Assembly: GCF_035046485.1 (NCBI RefSeq)
Contig: NC_085138.1
Coordinates: forward strand, 12,837,329 to 12,901,328
Direction: 5' to 3'
Length of the DNA stretch: 64,000 nt
Origin: Aedes albopictus
Taxonomy: Eukaryota > Arthropoda > Insecta > Diptera > Culicidae
Both the position numbers and the translations under genes were made by a program. This document shows, piece after piece, positions 10,199 through 21,638 of the stretch. The notes below the pieces were generated by a model. That model did not search any database. It saw nothing but the letters and a program-made list of their open reading frames with translations, and was not told the DNA's origin. Positions within the stretch are counted from its first letter, which is position 1; each line of letters opens with the position of its first letter.

Positions 10199-12779
10199 TA
10201 ACACCTATAATTATTTCGATAAATCTAAATTTCCAAATTTTGTCTCAATTGCCTTAGGATTTTTTTTTCTCTTTCTTCCCTGGTGCTTTGTATGGAGTTC
10301 TATCAGACGTTCCTCTAGGTCATCAAATGGAAATCCCTCTATCAATCTTTGCAAAAGTGTCTTCCATAAATCGGCTGCAAACATTTCTCACAAATATAAA
10401 GCCTGTATCCGCAATAATCGGGACTCAGAAGTACAGTTGTAACTCTGCAATAGATTCATTAAAATTGCTCAATTTTGGCTTAACAACATCTTAAGATGTG
10501 TTCATTTCACCTACAAAATTTCATGAGAATCGGTGCAGTTCTTTTTGTTGTAGTAATGAAAGAGTAGAATGTGCACCATTGAATTTTGTACAGCCCCTAG
10601 TTTTGCTTGTCGGCGCTGTAACTTTTGAATTTGGCAAAGGAAATGGCTGAAATTTTGAACACAAACCTCTCAATCTACATTTGTTGCATAGGCAAAATTT
10701 CAAAAAAATCGATGCACTATCAACAATGTTATAGTCGAAACATGTATTGGGACTGAACGTAATTTTAGCCTCTCAGACAGCAATTAGTCAGCACCCTTTA
10801 TTGCTTCGATTGTTCTATTGAAAGTACTATACCAATAATCATCAAAATTTGCAAGCATAAAATACATATAATCAACTACCTTCTGTGAAAATTTCATGAA
10901 AATTAGCAGAGAAATTCAAAAGTTACGGATAGGCAAACATCGCACACAAAAAACAAGAATAATTTTCACTAACACTCAATCCTATCAACACCAGTAGCTT
11001 TCAAACCAATTAATCAAAGTTGATGAAATTTTGCAAAAAAAGTGTCTATAAGTATCATAACTGCTAACGAAATTTCATAATTATCAACACAGAACTTTGA
11101 ACAGTAGCGGAAAGGAACCATCTATTATGCGAATGAATATTGGTCATGATTGTACAAAATGCTTAAAACCACGTCTGTTTGTTTTTGACCCATAGTTAAA
11201 AGTAATGCATCGATTTTTATGAAATTTGGCACAAATAATAAACATACACCAAAGAGTTCTCAGTCAATTATTTGGCCAATTTTACCGATTCATTACAGAG
11301 CTACAGCCGTATTTCTGTGTCCCGATTATTATGGCTACAGGCTTTATGTCTGCAGGTTTTCATGACACGTTCCATTGGCTCCCTAAGAAATTCGGCAAAA
11401 AGAAAAAGTGAATTTTTTGGATTTTTTCCGAAACCACTGAAATACCACTTATAAATTAGGCCCAACAAATTGCAAAAAAAAATTGCAAACAAAATCTCAA
11501 ATAGGTTGTGTTGAATCCTGTAAATTGCGGCCCGCAGTCTCTTTCTTAAATTCAATTTTGGCCCGCGAAGACGGTAAGGCTGAGGATCACTGGTATAAGA
11601 TTAGATAAGAGTAGTTACGATTTTTCTAAGATGCTTTGACTGTACCTAACTCAATTCAGATATCATAGAAACACTTCAGTAATTTTTTTTTTGTAAAAAC
11701 AAACTTTAATCATACCGATAATAATCTTGAAAAAATGTAGTCGAGCTGCCAAGTTTCATCAATCAAAATAGGCGGTGTGCAGGACTGCCATATTGTAGGT
11801 TCCTCGTTATAGAAAAAGCAAGGTGTTGGATGTTAAAATACATCAATTGTTGTATGAAGTGCCAAAAAGGAAAGTGGGCTCATTATGTACTTTGACAAAT
11901 ACGCAGTCTACTTCAAGCGCATAGAATCTGCTTCCAACAAAATATTCATATACCAGCATCCAAAGGATCGCAATATATATTAAGATTTCTGATTGATGCT
12001 TTGTAACTAAAAGGTTGTGACTGAGTATAGAATAAGCTGAAGTTAAAATACACGTTAATGAAAAAAGGTTACGCAAACTTATCGCAGACTGTTAGAAGAC
12101 AGCTTCTACTATGACCAGGATTCAAAAATCTTGACCTACGCGAAGTTGTAAAGGAGACAACTACGTTATAAATGTGTTGGAAATGCTAGGGATGTAATTA
12201 TTCAATAAACCTAATTATTAAAAAGATGCTCCAAATCTCAAATTCAGATAAATTTCTTGCGAGAAAGGCAACATGGATATCGAAGAGATGGATATTATTT
12301 TAGATAAAAATTCAACCTACAAGTCATACAGTAAACAACAAACACATAATTTAAAAAAAGATTGCTTGAATTCCGAGATTAAATACAATCATACATTATT
12401 GAGAAAATAATATCTTTAAACGCACCAAAACTGGTACAAATCTCCAAGGGAATTATTTATTTGAGTTCAATTTTTACTAACTGTTTTCAGTCTTATCCAA
12501 AACCTCTTCTTTCAAAATATGAGCACAGATTATTATACTGAATAAGATTTGCAATAACACCATAGAAATACACAAAATATTGCGATGATTTACAGAAGTG
12601 CAAAAAACCGATGGTACGGGTAGAATAGAGACCACCGGTGCGCAAAGGCGACCGATCATTATTTTACTCACATGGAAACGAACGACCGGTGCGAAAATGG
12701 GTGGATAACGAAATTAAAAATCGTTAACGACGTGCTGTTGCGTGTGTAGTATGAAGCCCACGAGTGGGCTTGGTCTTAG

Positions 12780-13198
12780 AGGAGGCGGAGTTCTCATCGC
12801 TGTTAAAAATAATTTGCAATGTGAAACTGTTTTGTGGTCTGGACATGAACATGTTGAACAAGTTGGTGTGCGCATAAGGTTGCGTGGCCTCTCGCTTTAT
12901 GTGGTTGCTGTTTATATTCCACCGAGGTCCAATCCGGATCTGTACGCCGCTCATTCATCCGCAATACAGCAAATTGTTGATACCATGTCAGGGACGGATA
13001 TTATCATGTCGCTAGGTGACTATAACCTTCCTAACCTCAACTGGCAGCTAGATGAAGATATCAATGGTTATGTCCCCTCGAACGCTTCGTCCGAGCAAGA
13101 ATTGACACTTGTTGAAACGGTTTTCGCTTCTGGCCTGCAGCAAATCAACAACATAGTCAACGTTGATGGTCACCTTTTGGACTTAGTGTTTGTTTTGT
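12780..13198 (+). pseudogene. LINE-A ORF2, C-terminal half of endonuclease
   Basis: The frame resumes with GGGVLIAVKNN and continues to SLGDYNLPNLNW (catalytic Asp and Asn) and HLLDLVF, completing the AP endonuclease fold begun at 6829. A one-base indel in a T-rich stretch near 13190-13205 throws the frame. The next blocks, SDYFELV and LMDVDSYHQPF, read in another frame. Confidence 0.88.
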
Positions 13199-13838
13199 TA
13201 GTCTATCTGATTATTTTGAGCTCGTCCAATCGCCTGTCCCACTGATGGATGTTGACAGCTATCACCAGCCGTTCGTTGTTCTACTTAGCGCCAACAACGA
13301 TCTACCTGCAGTAATCGATGACGTAACCGCGGATGCCAGCTTCAACTTCCAGCGTTGCGACTTTGCTGCGCTGAATGCATCGTTATCCCTTGCCAGATGG
13401 GAGATCCACATGGACAGTTCGGTAGACGAAGCGCTCATGACTTTCTATGACAAGCTTCACGAGATCCTCGGTGACTGCGTTCCACGCTCTCGACACATAA
13501 CGCGTTCCGTTCACAACAAGCCGTGGTGGACTCCCGAACTTCGTAATCTTCGCAACGTTCTACGGAAGGCTCGCACTCGCTTTTTCTCCTCGAAGTCCAC
13601 TGATGACAGAAGCTTCCTCCGCGACGTGGAGAATAGGTACAGTTCTCTTTTGCGCTCTTCATACGAAAGTTACGTGTCGAGCATCCAGTCCCGGGTGAAA
13701 CATGATCCTTCCTCCTTCTGGAGCTTCATTAAACGGCAGCGTTCCGACAATAGAATACCGGCTAATGTGGAATACAGGGGAGTTAAAGCGGACACTAACA
13801 CTGAGACAGCCAATCTCTTTGCCGTCTTCTTCGAATGA
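13199..13838 (+). pseudogene. LINE-A ORF2, linker between endonuclease and RT
   Basis: After the frameshift this segment carries the conserved PWWTPELRNLRNVLRKARTRF-type block seen between EN and RT in Jockey-group elements. It ends at an in-frame TGA (13836-13838). Coding similarity continues in the same frame straight past the stop, so the stop is a mutation, not a natural end. Confidence 0.85.
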
Positions 13839-15508
13839 GTTTTTACTCGCGCATCACCAGTGCCACGTCGTGATAGATTTGTGAACATGCCGGTGTTTGA
13901 TATCCGTCTTCCAACCATGCAGCTGTCTGTGGAGGAAGTGATCAGGGCTCCCGAAGATCTCGACGCCGAAAAAGGACCAGGAGCCGACGGTCTTCCTCCT
14001 GTGCTGTTTAAGAATTGCGCTGTTGCACTTGCGGTCCCAATTACGGATATATTTAACCGCTCGCTCGCACAAACGACATTCCCGTCCGAGTGGAAAAGTG
14101 GTGTTATAGTGCCAATTCACAAATCTGGGAGCTTCAATCGCGTCGAAAATTATCGTGGAGTCACACTGTTATGCTGCTTGAGCAAAGTTCTTGAGAAACT
14201 GGTCCACAATGCACTGTACACTGCCACCTTGCCGGTCCTATCCGAATGCCAGCATGGATTCGTACGGAATCGCTCGACCACAACAAACTTGATGTGTTAC
14301 GTCACTGAACTATCACGCGAGATGGAATCATATCGCCAGGTCGATTCAATCTACATTGATTTTGCGAAGGCTTTCGACACGGTGCCTCATTTTACAATCG
14401 TAGAAAAGATGATCCACCTTGGATTTCCACACTGGGTGACAAAATGGCTATATTCTTATCTCTCGGACCGTTCAGCATGTGTTTCAGTTAACTCGGCACG
14501 GTCCTGCAACTTCGGCATCTCCTCTGGAGTACCTCAAGGCAGCGTTTTAGGACCCTTGCTATTCATCATTTTTATGAACGACCTATACAAGCTACTTGCA
14601 TGTGGTAAGCTGTCCTTCGCTGACGATTTGAAATTGTATCGTGCCGTCACTTCATCGTTAGACTGCGTGGCATTGCAAGAAGATTTGAACACGCTATTTT
14701 TGTGGTGCGGTGACAACGGGATGCTTATCAATGAAAGCAAATGCAAGGTTATATCTTTCACTCGCCGCAACACTTCGGTCATCAATCAGTACTTCATCGG
14801 ATCGACTCCAATAGCGCGTGTTCAGTCTATTAACGATCTCGGAGTTTTAATCGACTCGAAAGTCCGGTTCAACGAGCACATTTCTACAGTTTTTGGCAAA
14901 GCGTGGTCAGCGTTAGGTTTTATTCACCGGCATGCTTCGGATTTCACTGACGTCTACGCATTGAAAACACTGTTCTGCGCACTAGTTCGGAGCATTTTAG
15001 AGTATGCTGCACCAGTTTGGACACCGTTCCATTTAACGCAAACGTTAAGGATTGAGCGTCTACAACGTAGATTCTTGCGATTTGCGTTGTGGCAGCTTCC
15101 ATGGTCGGATCTAACTAACCTTCCAAGTTATCCAGACCGTTGCCAGCTCATTAATTTAGAATCTTTGGCGGCGAGGAGAGTTAAACTTCAACGATTGTTC
15201 GTCTTTGATCTCCTCAATGGTAACATCGATTGTCCTACACTTCTTGGTGAAATTCCCTTAAATGTTCCACCGCGACGTTTCCGTAGCTCAACGCTTTTTG
15301 CAATCCCGCTTCATAGAACCAACTATGGTCAAAATAGTCCTTTTTGTGCGTGTTTGAAAGCTTTTAATGTAGAAAGAGACGAACCAGCCCCAGGCTGAAA
15401 GTCTCTATAATAAAGACAAAAAAAAAAGCTTTCAATGTAGTTAGTGCAGATTTCGATTTTAATATGTCTAAATTAGAGTTTAAGAATAGAATAAGGAACC
15501 TAGTTTAA
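13839..15508 (+). pseudogene. LINE-A ORF2, reverse transcriptase and C-terminus
   Basis: The RT domain is complete: a GADGLPPVLFKN block, NYRGVTLLCCLSKVLEK, FIDFAKAFDTVP, SGVPQGSVLGPLL and the catalytic FADDLKLY. It is followed by the thumb and a C-terminal region. A 52-bp retroposon tail flanked by a 16-bp duplication interrupts it at 15373-15424. The native C-terminus then continues to TAA at 15506-15508. Without that insertion the protein ends about 22 residues past the duplicated site. Confidence 0.9.
15373..15424 (+). mobile_element. Minimal A-tailed retroposon tail insertion
   Basis: About 45 bp (GAGACGAACCAGCCCCAGGC, then AATAAAGAC) plus seven A residues sit between two 16-bp copies of AAAGCTTTYAATGTAG (15357-15372 and 15425-15440, one mismatch). 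This is a severely 5'-truncated SINE or LINE 3' end inserted by target-primed reverse transcription. It creates a false ORF2 C-terminus ending in APG. Confidence 0.8.
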
Positions 15509-15740
15509 TCAAACAATCTGTGCGTCCATGACGAAGATAGTGAACAAATAAATAAAATCTCAAAATGTTTTCACATTAAAAAATCGGTGTCCCTAATAGA
15601 CTTCCAAGAAAAATATAAAAGCGTAGCGATGTTAAAAATAAAATACAGAAAAATTAAAAAGCAAAATTCTCAAAATAACAAATGACGAAAAATGATATTT
15701 AGATGAAAATCAAAAAGGGTGAAGGGTTCCAGAGAAATTA

Positions 15741-16030
15741 AGGAATGTTCCAGGTGCCCCATGGAGTAGCAGAAGCGTTCAGGAGATCAGGGGCTAAGGG
15801 GGCGTTGCATGGGATTTCAAGTGGTTTTAAGGGCGTTCCAGAGGATTTCAGGGGCGTTACAGGCAGTTTCAAGAGATTTCAGGAGGAGTCAGGGCGTGTC
15901 AAAAACGCTTCAGGGGACTTCAGAGTTCTCGAGTTCCAGTTGATTTCCAGGGTTTTCTGGGGAGCTTCAGGGTTATTACAGGGGGCTTCCAGGGATTTCA
16001 GGGGGTATTAGAAGGTTTCGGAAGGCTTCG
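15741..16030. repeat. Degenerate GGATTTCAGGGGCGTTCC array
   Basis: Short G-rich units of about 10-11 bp (core TTTCAGGGG or GTTCCAGG) repeat imperfectly through this stretch. It is the same repeat type as the array at 19261-21385. The open frame at 15745-16011 is an artefact of the repeat having few stops. Confidence 0.75.
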
Positions 16031-16035
16031 GAAAG

Positions 16036-16140
16036 TTTCGGGAACTGATATGGTGTGATGGTAGAAGCTTGTGACTTTCACGCCAAAGATTTAGGATCGA
16101 ATCCCACGCCAGACGAACTTACTAAAACTAGCCTAGGGCT
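16036..16140 (+). repeat. tRNA-derived SINE fragment
   Basis: TGGTGTGATGG (A-box-like) and GGATCGAATCCC (B-box) are spaced as in a tRNA, followed by a truncated body ending CTAGCCTAGGGCT. This is a shortened member of the SINE family at 16222-17612. Confidence 0.65.
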
Positions 16141-16532
16141 CTGAATGCGTTCCGACGCCCCCTGAAACCATCTGAAATGTCTTGGAACCTTCTGAAACCC
16201 GCTGAAAGATTCCTTAAACCTGCTAGCTCTGGAGTGGACCTGGTGTGATGGTTAGAACACTTGACTACTTATCACGCCGAGGACCTGGGATCGAATCCCA
16301 CACCCAACAAACTCGCAAAATGTGAGTTCTTCCTTCGGAAGGGAAATAAAGCGTGGGTCCCGCACTCTGTCACTGTCAATGGTTATCAAATCGCTGATTT
16401 TGATAGGCCGACTGCGATCCAAGTCAGCGTGCGCTCTATTGAGTCACCGTCACTTTCCTTAATCCATCAGAACTGGATTGACTGTGATGGTGTAGGGATG
16501 TCACTGATAGGCCATCTTTAATATTCATTTAA

Positions 16533-17148
16533 CCCTCTAATACCCAAATTTTTGATTTTGATCTAAATATCATTTTTCGTCATCTAAAATCGATTTAAAC
16601 ATGTTTTGGAAGATGATTCTTTTTAATTCTCGATTTCGTGAATTTCAGTTTTTGATTTTTCTAATTTTTATTTTTGAACGTCCCCACACTTTTATATTTT
16701 TCCTGGAAGCCAATTTGGGGAACGGATTTTTTGAGATGAAAACATTTCGAGATTTTATGATTATTGTTGAAATATTATTATTTTAAATTTTTTTCACAGA
16801 AAATTTTATTTTCCGTGTAATTTTAAGGAAAATAATTTTAGAGTGTATTCGATTCCCTTAAACTATTAAACAAGGATAGAATGATTTGGGAAAAAATTAA
16901 AATATGTTAATTGTAGCGATTCAATACAAAATAAACAATGACTTCTAAAAGGTGAGTAAAACATCAATTTTTCAATGATTTTTAAAAAATGTAAATACAC
17001 TTTAAAATACACCAAAAACCATTTTAAGATATACAGAACAGTCCTAAATGTCAGCCAAAAATATAAAAAAAATGATTTTCCACGAAACAAAAATTACAAA
17101 AATGCTCAAACTATACCCCGTCTAAAGGCGGGATTGGGTATTAGAGGG
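16533..17148. mobile_element. 616-bp MITE with TTAA target site
   Basis: Inverted ends read CCCTCTAATACCCAA, flanked by TTAA at 16529-16532 and 17149-17152. A TTAA duplication with CCC-starting ends is the hallmark of the piggyBac superfamily. The interior is AT-rich (around 16600-17080) with no transposase. Confidence 0.82.
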
Positions 17149-17373
17149 TTAATAATTAAAATGAAGATTTACTAAAATGATATTTTTATATGTGGTACAA
17201 AATAACAAGTTTTGCATGTTGGTCACAAAAAAGCTTGAGTTTTGACGAAAACCTCTAAAATATCACAACAGTTGCAATGATTGTGATCTAGAGTGCGGGT
17301 CAATATCAAGTCGTTGCATGTCATTGTCATTTTGAGATTGATTGGACTGGAGTGATAGTGAAGATGGTGCAAT

Positions 17374-17528
17374 CCCAGCTAACACAAAATCTTATATGAT
17401 GTTGGATACGATGCTAAAGTGGAGGCCATATGCGTACATGCCCCCATTTAACCGCGTGTAAAGTGTGCGTATATCGCCTCCACTTTTGCATCCTATCCAA
17501 CATCATATGCGATGGTGTGTTGACTGGG
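17374..17528. mobile_element. 155-bp palindromic MITE
   Basis: Almost the whole element folds on itself. The ends read CCCAGCTAACACA and, inverted, CCCAGTCAACACA, and the arms share ATATGATGTTGGATA and AAAGTGGAGGC. An AT dinucleotide flanks both sides (17372-17373 and 17529-17530). The end sequence resembles that of the MITE at 43787-43953. Confidence 0.8.
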
Positions 17529-17623
17529 ATATCAGTAGTCACCTGACAAAACTGATATTGCACAACTCTGAGCCTAGGGCTAAAAATCTCGTTAATACAG
17601 ATAAAAAAAAAATCCTTAAACCT

Positions 17624-18565
17624 CCTTCAAAGCTTATTCCTGCTCGGTCCGAAAATTTCTTTGTCTTCTACATTTTTTAGTTTGCAACGTTTTCGTTTAT
17701 GTTTGGCGTTTTCTCACTAAAACTAAACTAATGAGCGACGAAACACAACGTGCTTCAGTGATATTGTTTTCGTGAAGATGGTTTTATCTTGACCGCAATT
17801 TATACTAATTGATGCGTCTGTTTACCTGTGGCGATGGTTTTCAGATTCTACTCTGTTGAACCCGTCAGTATTCATGGGAAGGCAACGTAGTGCATATTAA
17901 TGAGCAAGTATCTCTTTAAATTGGTATCTACTAGGTGCACCTCGTTATATGGCGTCAACAAGTTTTCCTTGCGGGGGATTCCCAATATCGTCAGTGCTTA
18001 CATCACAACATTCAACACACGTAGAAATCTATTATCAATGCATTCCTTTTTTTTTTGGATAGCGCGTATCAAACATTTATGACTCGCAACCTTTGCTCCG
18101 TGGATGGTGAAAGCTCAACCATGTGTATCTCAATTGATAGTGTCGTGACAGTGCCATGTTCTTGGAAAGCTACTTTTCTTCTTTATGCGAACATTGTATG
18201 TGTAGTTCAAGGATGCCTGACTAAATTATTGAAGAGTTTGTTCCCCTGTATCTCCAGCGTATTAGATTAACAGTTTTTCAGAAACTATTGCTAACCAAAA
18301 AAAAAAAACAATCGTATCAAACGAAACAAAAAGCAGTCAACGTTCTTAAATAATAATGTGAACAAATCTGATGTAATGGTACCAAGCATTCTTTTCACGA
18401 GTGGTCCTCGGATCGAGTCGATCACGAATAATTTTGAAATGCTTGAATGAGATAAACTTAACTCGGGGTTAAGATCTTACAAATAAAGATAGAAAGTATT
18501 CTCGTACCAGATGAATGGATGTTTTAATATCAAATTTCCTTTTCTTTCCGGTCCCACCATTCCAG
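17624..18565. other. Noncoding, no feature recognised
   Basis: This AT-rich sequence lies upstream of the first receptor exon, with homopolymer runs near 18048 and 18300. Short frames here show no domain. It may include 5' untranslated sequence or promoter of the receptor gene, but nothing in it decides this. Confidence 0.4.
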
Positions 18566-18591
18566 ACAATCGAAGCACGTGGTTTCCCCCC

Positions 18592-18766
18592 ATGACGATG
18601 GACGAGCGTCCCGCCTCCAGCAGCGTCACAGCTTCCTCGGATTCGGACGACGGCGTCCAGTATGACAGGCTCAAGTACGCTGATCCGGAAGCACTGATGC
18701 GGCACCTGTACTACGCCTGTATGCGGAATGTCACCGCAAGTGGTGGCGGCTTTCCCGCTGAGCAAG
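18592..18766 (+). CDS. Class B GPCR (calcitonin/DH31-receptor-like), N-terminal exon
   Basis: This exon encodes the start of the extracellular hormone-receptor domain. A Ser/Asp-rich stretch is followed by DPEALMRHLYYACMRNV, the N-terminal helix carrying the first of six domain cysteines, with an NVT glycosylation site. It ends in a good donor, AAG|GTAAGT, after one base of a codon (phase 1), which fits the acceptor at 41205. In-frame ATGs at 18592 and 18598 are possible starts. No signal peptide follows either ATG, so an upstream exon is also possible. An acceptor-like TTCCAG ends at 18565. Which peptide hormone it binds is inferred only from family resemblance. Confidence 0.72.
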
Positions 18767-19260
18767 GTAAGTGGGATCCATTATGCGGAGATGGGTGGTG
18801 GATTGTTCGTTGTCCCGAGAAAATTTACATTCCATCAAGATAATTAATGTTAGAGCAAATCCGATTATTTGCGTCCCATTTGCGAGACAATGGTACACGG
18901 TTGTGTATTTTTTTTCTGAGAATTTGGAATCGTAGATGTTAATTTGTGTCTTTTGCAAAATAAATCATGCGGAAGCCTGCCTAATAGTTTCTAAGGAAAC
19001 GCTAAGGTATACTCGGTCTACAACTTGAGTATGGTTAGGTGTAGGAAAAAAAATATGACATTGTGTAGTTTAATTGAAAAAGGAGTAGGTGCTAGTAATG
19101 GACCCTCTAAGCCGATTCGAAATTTATTTGTGCGGATTTTTAGCAGTGTTACATCAATGAGTACCTACGCTTTTTGTATCATTTCATTGCACAAACGGAG
19201 AATTTACCTTCTCATCATGCAAAAATTCAGCTCATTACTACAAATTCACTAGCCCTGTAG

Positions 19261-21385
19261 TTTAAGGAAATTCTGATAGGCTTTTACAAAGAGTTTTGGG
19301 GGTTTTAAAAGGAGTTTCAATGTGTTTCTGGTGAAATCAGGGGGTTCCTGGAGGTATTGGTAAATGTTTTCGGAATTTGAAGGATGATCTCAAAAAGTTC
19401 CTGGGGTTGTTTTGAGAGAGGTTTAACTTTAATAGGATGTTGGACAGGCACGCTGATGCGGAAATCCTAACATCTTAGGAGAGTTAAAGGCCTTTCGAAA
19501 ATATTTCAGGGAACCTCCATAAATAACGTATTACAAATGGGGTTTTCAGAGGACTTTCAAGGCATTACAATGCGTTTTAGGAAATTTCAAGTGGTTTCAG
19601 GGCGTTCCAGGGGTTTTGAAGTGGTTTCTGGAGGTTTCGGGAAGCTTTCAATGAGGTTTCGGGGGTGTGCAAGCGAGATTTCTAGGCGTACAAAGGCGTT
19701 TCAAGATAGTTCAGGGGGCTTATGAGCCCTTCAAGGGAGTAAAGGGAGTATAGAGAGAGTTTCAGAGTTTTTAGTCATTTAGAGGCATTTGAGATGGTTT
19801 CAGGGGGTTCGGAACGCATCTGAAACCTTCTGAAAACCTCTGAAACCCCCTGATACCTCCTGAAACGCCCCTGAAATCCCTTGTAACGCCCATGGAACCA
19901 CCTGAAATTCATCACCGCCCCTCCAACACAATTTTCCCCTAAAACGCATCTGATTCCCTTTGAGACCCTTGGAACACCCTTGAAATACTGGAACAATACT
20001 GAAATTCCTAGAAACACTTCTGGGATGCCCCTCAAATTTCCTAAAATTCCCCTGAATCCGCACGAAATCCCCAGAAATACCTCTGAAATTCTCTAAAACA
20101 CCCCTGAGACACCTCTGAAACCCCTTAGAACGCTTCTGAAATCCGTAGAGACGCCTCGAACACCCATGGCACGTACTTGAACCCTCAGGAAACTCCTTGG
20201 AACCACCTGCAATCCCCTCTAGTTTCTTGAAATTTCTCGGAACGCCGCCGAAACCCATTGAAATCCCGTGGAACCCCGTGAAACCCCCTTGAGAACTTCT
20301 GGAGCCCCCCTGAGAATTCTAAAACATTCATGCTTTTCCTCTGAAACGTCATTATACTCTCTGAAAATTCCTGTTACGTCTCCAAAATCAGCTGGCGCGC
20401 CCTTTTAAATACCTATGGATCACCCTTGGAATATCTCTGAAACTCTTCGGAACCCCCTTGTATCGAAATTTTTGAAACGTTCCTGTAATTGTTATTATTA
20501 TTAATATCTTTCATTCATTGAAATGTTCCTGTAATACCTTGGAACAACTTAGTTCACCCATGGAACGCCACTGAAATCTTCTTAAACACTCGTAATGTCC
20601 CTGAAACCCCTTGAAACTCCATGAAGCGCACCCGAAATACTCTGGAACACCATTGTATCTCTCTAGAACTTTTTGAAAACCCGCTGAGATCCCTAAAACA
20701 TCTTGAAGCCAGAATCCACCTGAAACACTAAGTAACGTTCCTGAAATACTCTGGAACCCTCTAGCAATCCCTTGAAAACCACTGAAACCCTATAAAAATT
20801 ATCGGAACCCCCCACAACCCATTGTAATCTCCTGAAATGTAATTGCCATCCCGTGAAACATTCTTTTTTCCTTTATATAGATTTCTAGCTGGCGGCTAGC
20901 TAGTCTCTGGGTGAAAACTTCCTTAAGTGCTGCTGAAACCCCCTGATAACCCTAAACAACCCTGAAATCTCCTAAAACGCGCTGAAACCACCAAACACAC
21001 TCCACTGCAATCCCTTAAACCCACTGAAATACCCCTGGAGTACTCATGCATTTCTCTGAAACTCCCTGGAACACCCCTGAAAAACTTCTGAAACTCTCTG
21101 AAAACTTCTAAAACTGCCAGAAGTCTCCTGGAACATCCATACAATCTTATAAAATCACCTGGAACACCCCTGCAACCCCTGGAATGCCAAGGTTACCCCA
21201 TGAAACCCCCTGATACACCCTTGAAAACTAATTTGCGAATAAAAATAAATTTAAAAAAACCCTTTAAACCTCTGGGAGGCTTTTGAAATCCCCTGGAATG
21301 GCCCCTGTAACCACATGCAGCACGCCTGGTTCGGCCTGCAATTCCCTGATACACTCCTGGAAACCCCCGAACTTTATAACTTTCG
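19261..21385. repeat. Degenerate ~10-11-bp array (CCTGAAACCC), orientation switches near 19800
   Basis: From 19261 to about 19800 the units read GGTTTCAGGG on the plus strand. From about 19805 to 21385 they read CCTGAAACNCC, so the array is two oppositely oriented blocks. Units are heavily diverged, with ends like TGGAAC, TGAAAT and TGTAAC. A short non-repeat patch interrupts near 20480-20520 and another near 20870-20915. Open frames on both strands here (for example 19800-20258 minus) follow from the repeat composition and are not genes. Confidence 0.8.
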
Positions 21386-21638
21386 ATTGATTTTTTAATA
21401 AGTTCCAGGCGCCAAAATACATGGAACTTTGGATTTCGGCTCAGTTTTGGCTACAGATTCAGAATATAAAATTATCACATCATCGCTAAAGAAGCCAGTA
21501 AGTAAGTAAGTAGCTAAGGAAGCCAGTTCCCTAGATCAATACTAAAAATTGTTGTGATTAGGATTGGGATCCATCTCGAAGCAAAAAGCTGAAACTGTGT
21601 TACTTCTTCATGAACATTTTGCCAGGTTTTTTTTTATA

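Larger units (their letters stand above)
8587..11592. mobile_element. Non-autonomous hAT-superfamily element
   Basis: Its ends read CAGTGGTCACCAAACTGCGG and, inverted at the right, CAGTGATCCTCAGCCTTAC. These are typical hAT terminal inverted repeats with a GCGGCCCGCG-type subterminal block. It is flanked by a perfect 8-bp duplication, GTATAAGA, at 8579-8586 and 11593-11600. At 3006 bp it has no recognisable transposase frame. The interior is AT-rich with a MITE at 9267-9555 and a copia retrocopy at 9626-10198. Confidence 0.9.
7026..12774. mobile_element. 5.7-kb TIR element inside LINE-A, host to further insertions
   Basis: The ends are inverted: ACCAAGCCCACTCATGGGC at the left and the near-complement at the right. 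CTTAG is duplicated at 7021-7025 and 12775-12779 (core TTA; the true target may be 3 to 5 bp). Each end contains its own small palindrome (AGCCCAC...GTGGGCT). Weaker similarity continues inward, with a CACCGGTCG/CGACCGGTG pair. A TTA core would fit PIF/Harbinger. No transposase frame is visible. Inside lie a truncated retroposon (8320-8586) and a hAT element (8587-11592). The remainder, 7100-8300 and 11600-12700, is AT-rich and unassigned. Deleting the element with one CTTAG copy restores the LINE-A endonuclease frame. Confidence 0.75.
67..15565 (+). mobile_element. LINE-A: non-LTR retrotransposon (Jockey-superfamily type), split by two nested insertions
   Basis: This is a single LINE whose pieces lie at 67-530, 6778-7020, 12780-15372 and 15441-15565. 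The pieces carry, in order, an ORF1-like tail, an apurinic endonuclease, a reverse transcriptase (FADD box) and an ORF2 C-terminus, then a short AT-rich 3' end. The interruptions are a copia element (531-6777), a TIR element (7026-12774) and a tiny A-tailed retroposon (15373-15424). All three insertions show target duplications, and the reading frame resumes exactly after each. Two further lesions inactivate ORF2: a one-base frameshift near 13190-13205 and an in-frame TGA at 13836-13838. Endonuclease and RT motifs suit the Jockey/I group. The exact clade was not determined. Confidence 0.85.
16222..17612 (+). mobile_element. tRNA-derived SINE split by later insertions
   Basis: The head has TGGTGTGATGGTTAGAACAC (A-box region) and GGGATCGAATCCC (B-box, 16288-16300), then a body with CTTCCTTCGGAAGGGAA and AAAGCGTGGGTCCC. 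The SINE's own tail, GCCTAGGGCTAAAAATCTCG ... AATACAGAT plus poly(A), lies 1.2 kb downstream at 17571-17612. An 11-bp duplication, TCCTTAAACCT, flanks the whole (16211-16221 and 17613-17623). The interposed DNA contains the MITEs 16533-17148 and 17374-17528. The reverse copy at 43521-43645 shows the uninterrupted body. Confidence 0.78.

Noticed and set aside
15745..16011. Open frame of 88 codons in the G-rich stretch
   Set aside because: It lies wholly in a degenerate short-unit repeat with no domain or splice context.
19800..20258. 152-codon minus-strand frame
   Set aside because: It is the CCTGAAACCC array read on the other strand, a compositional open frame.
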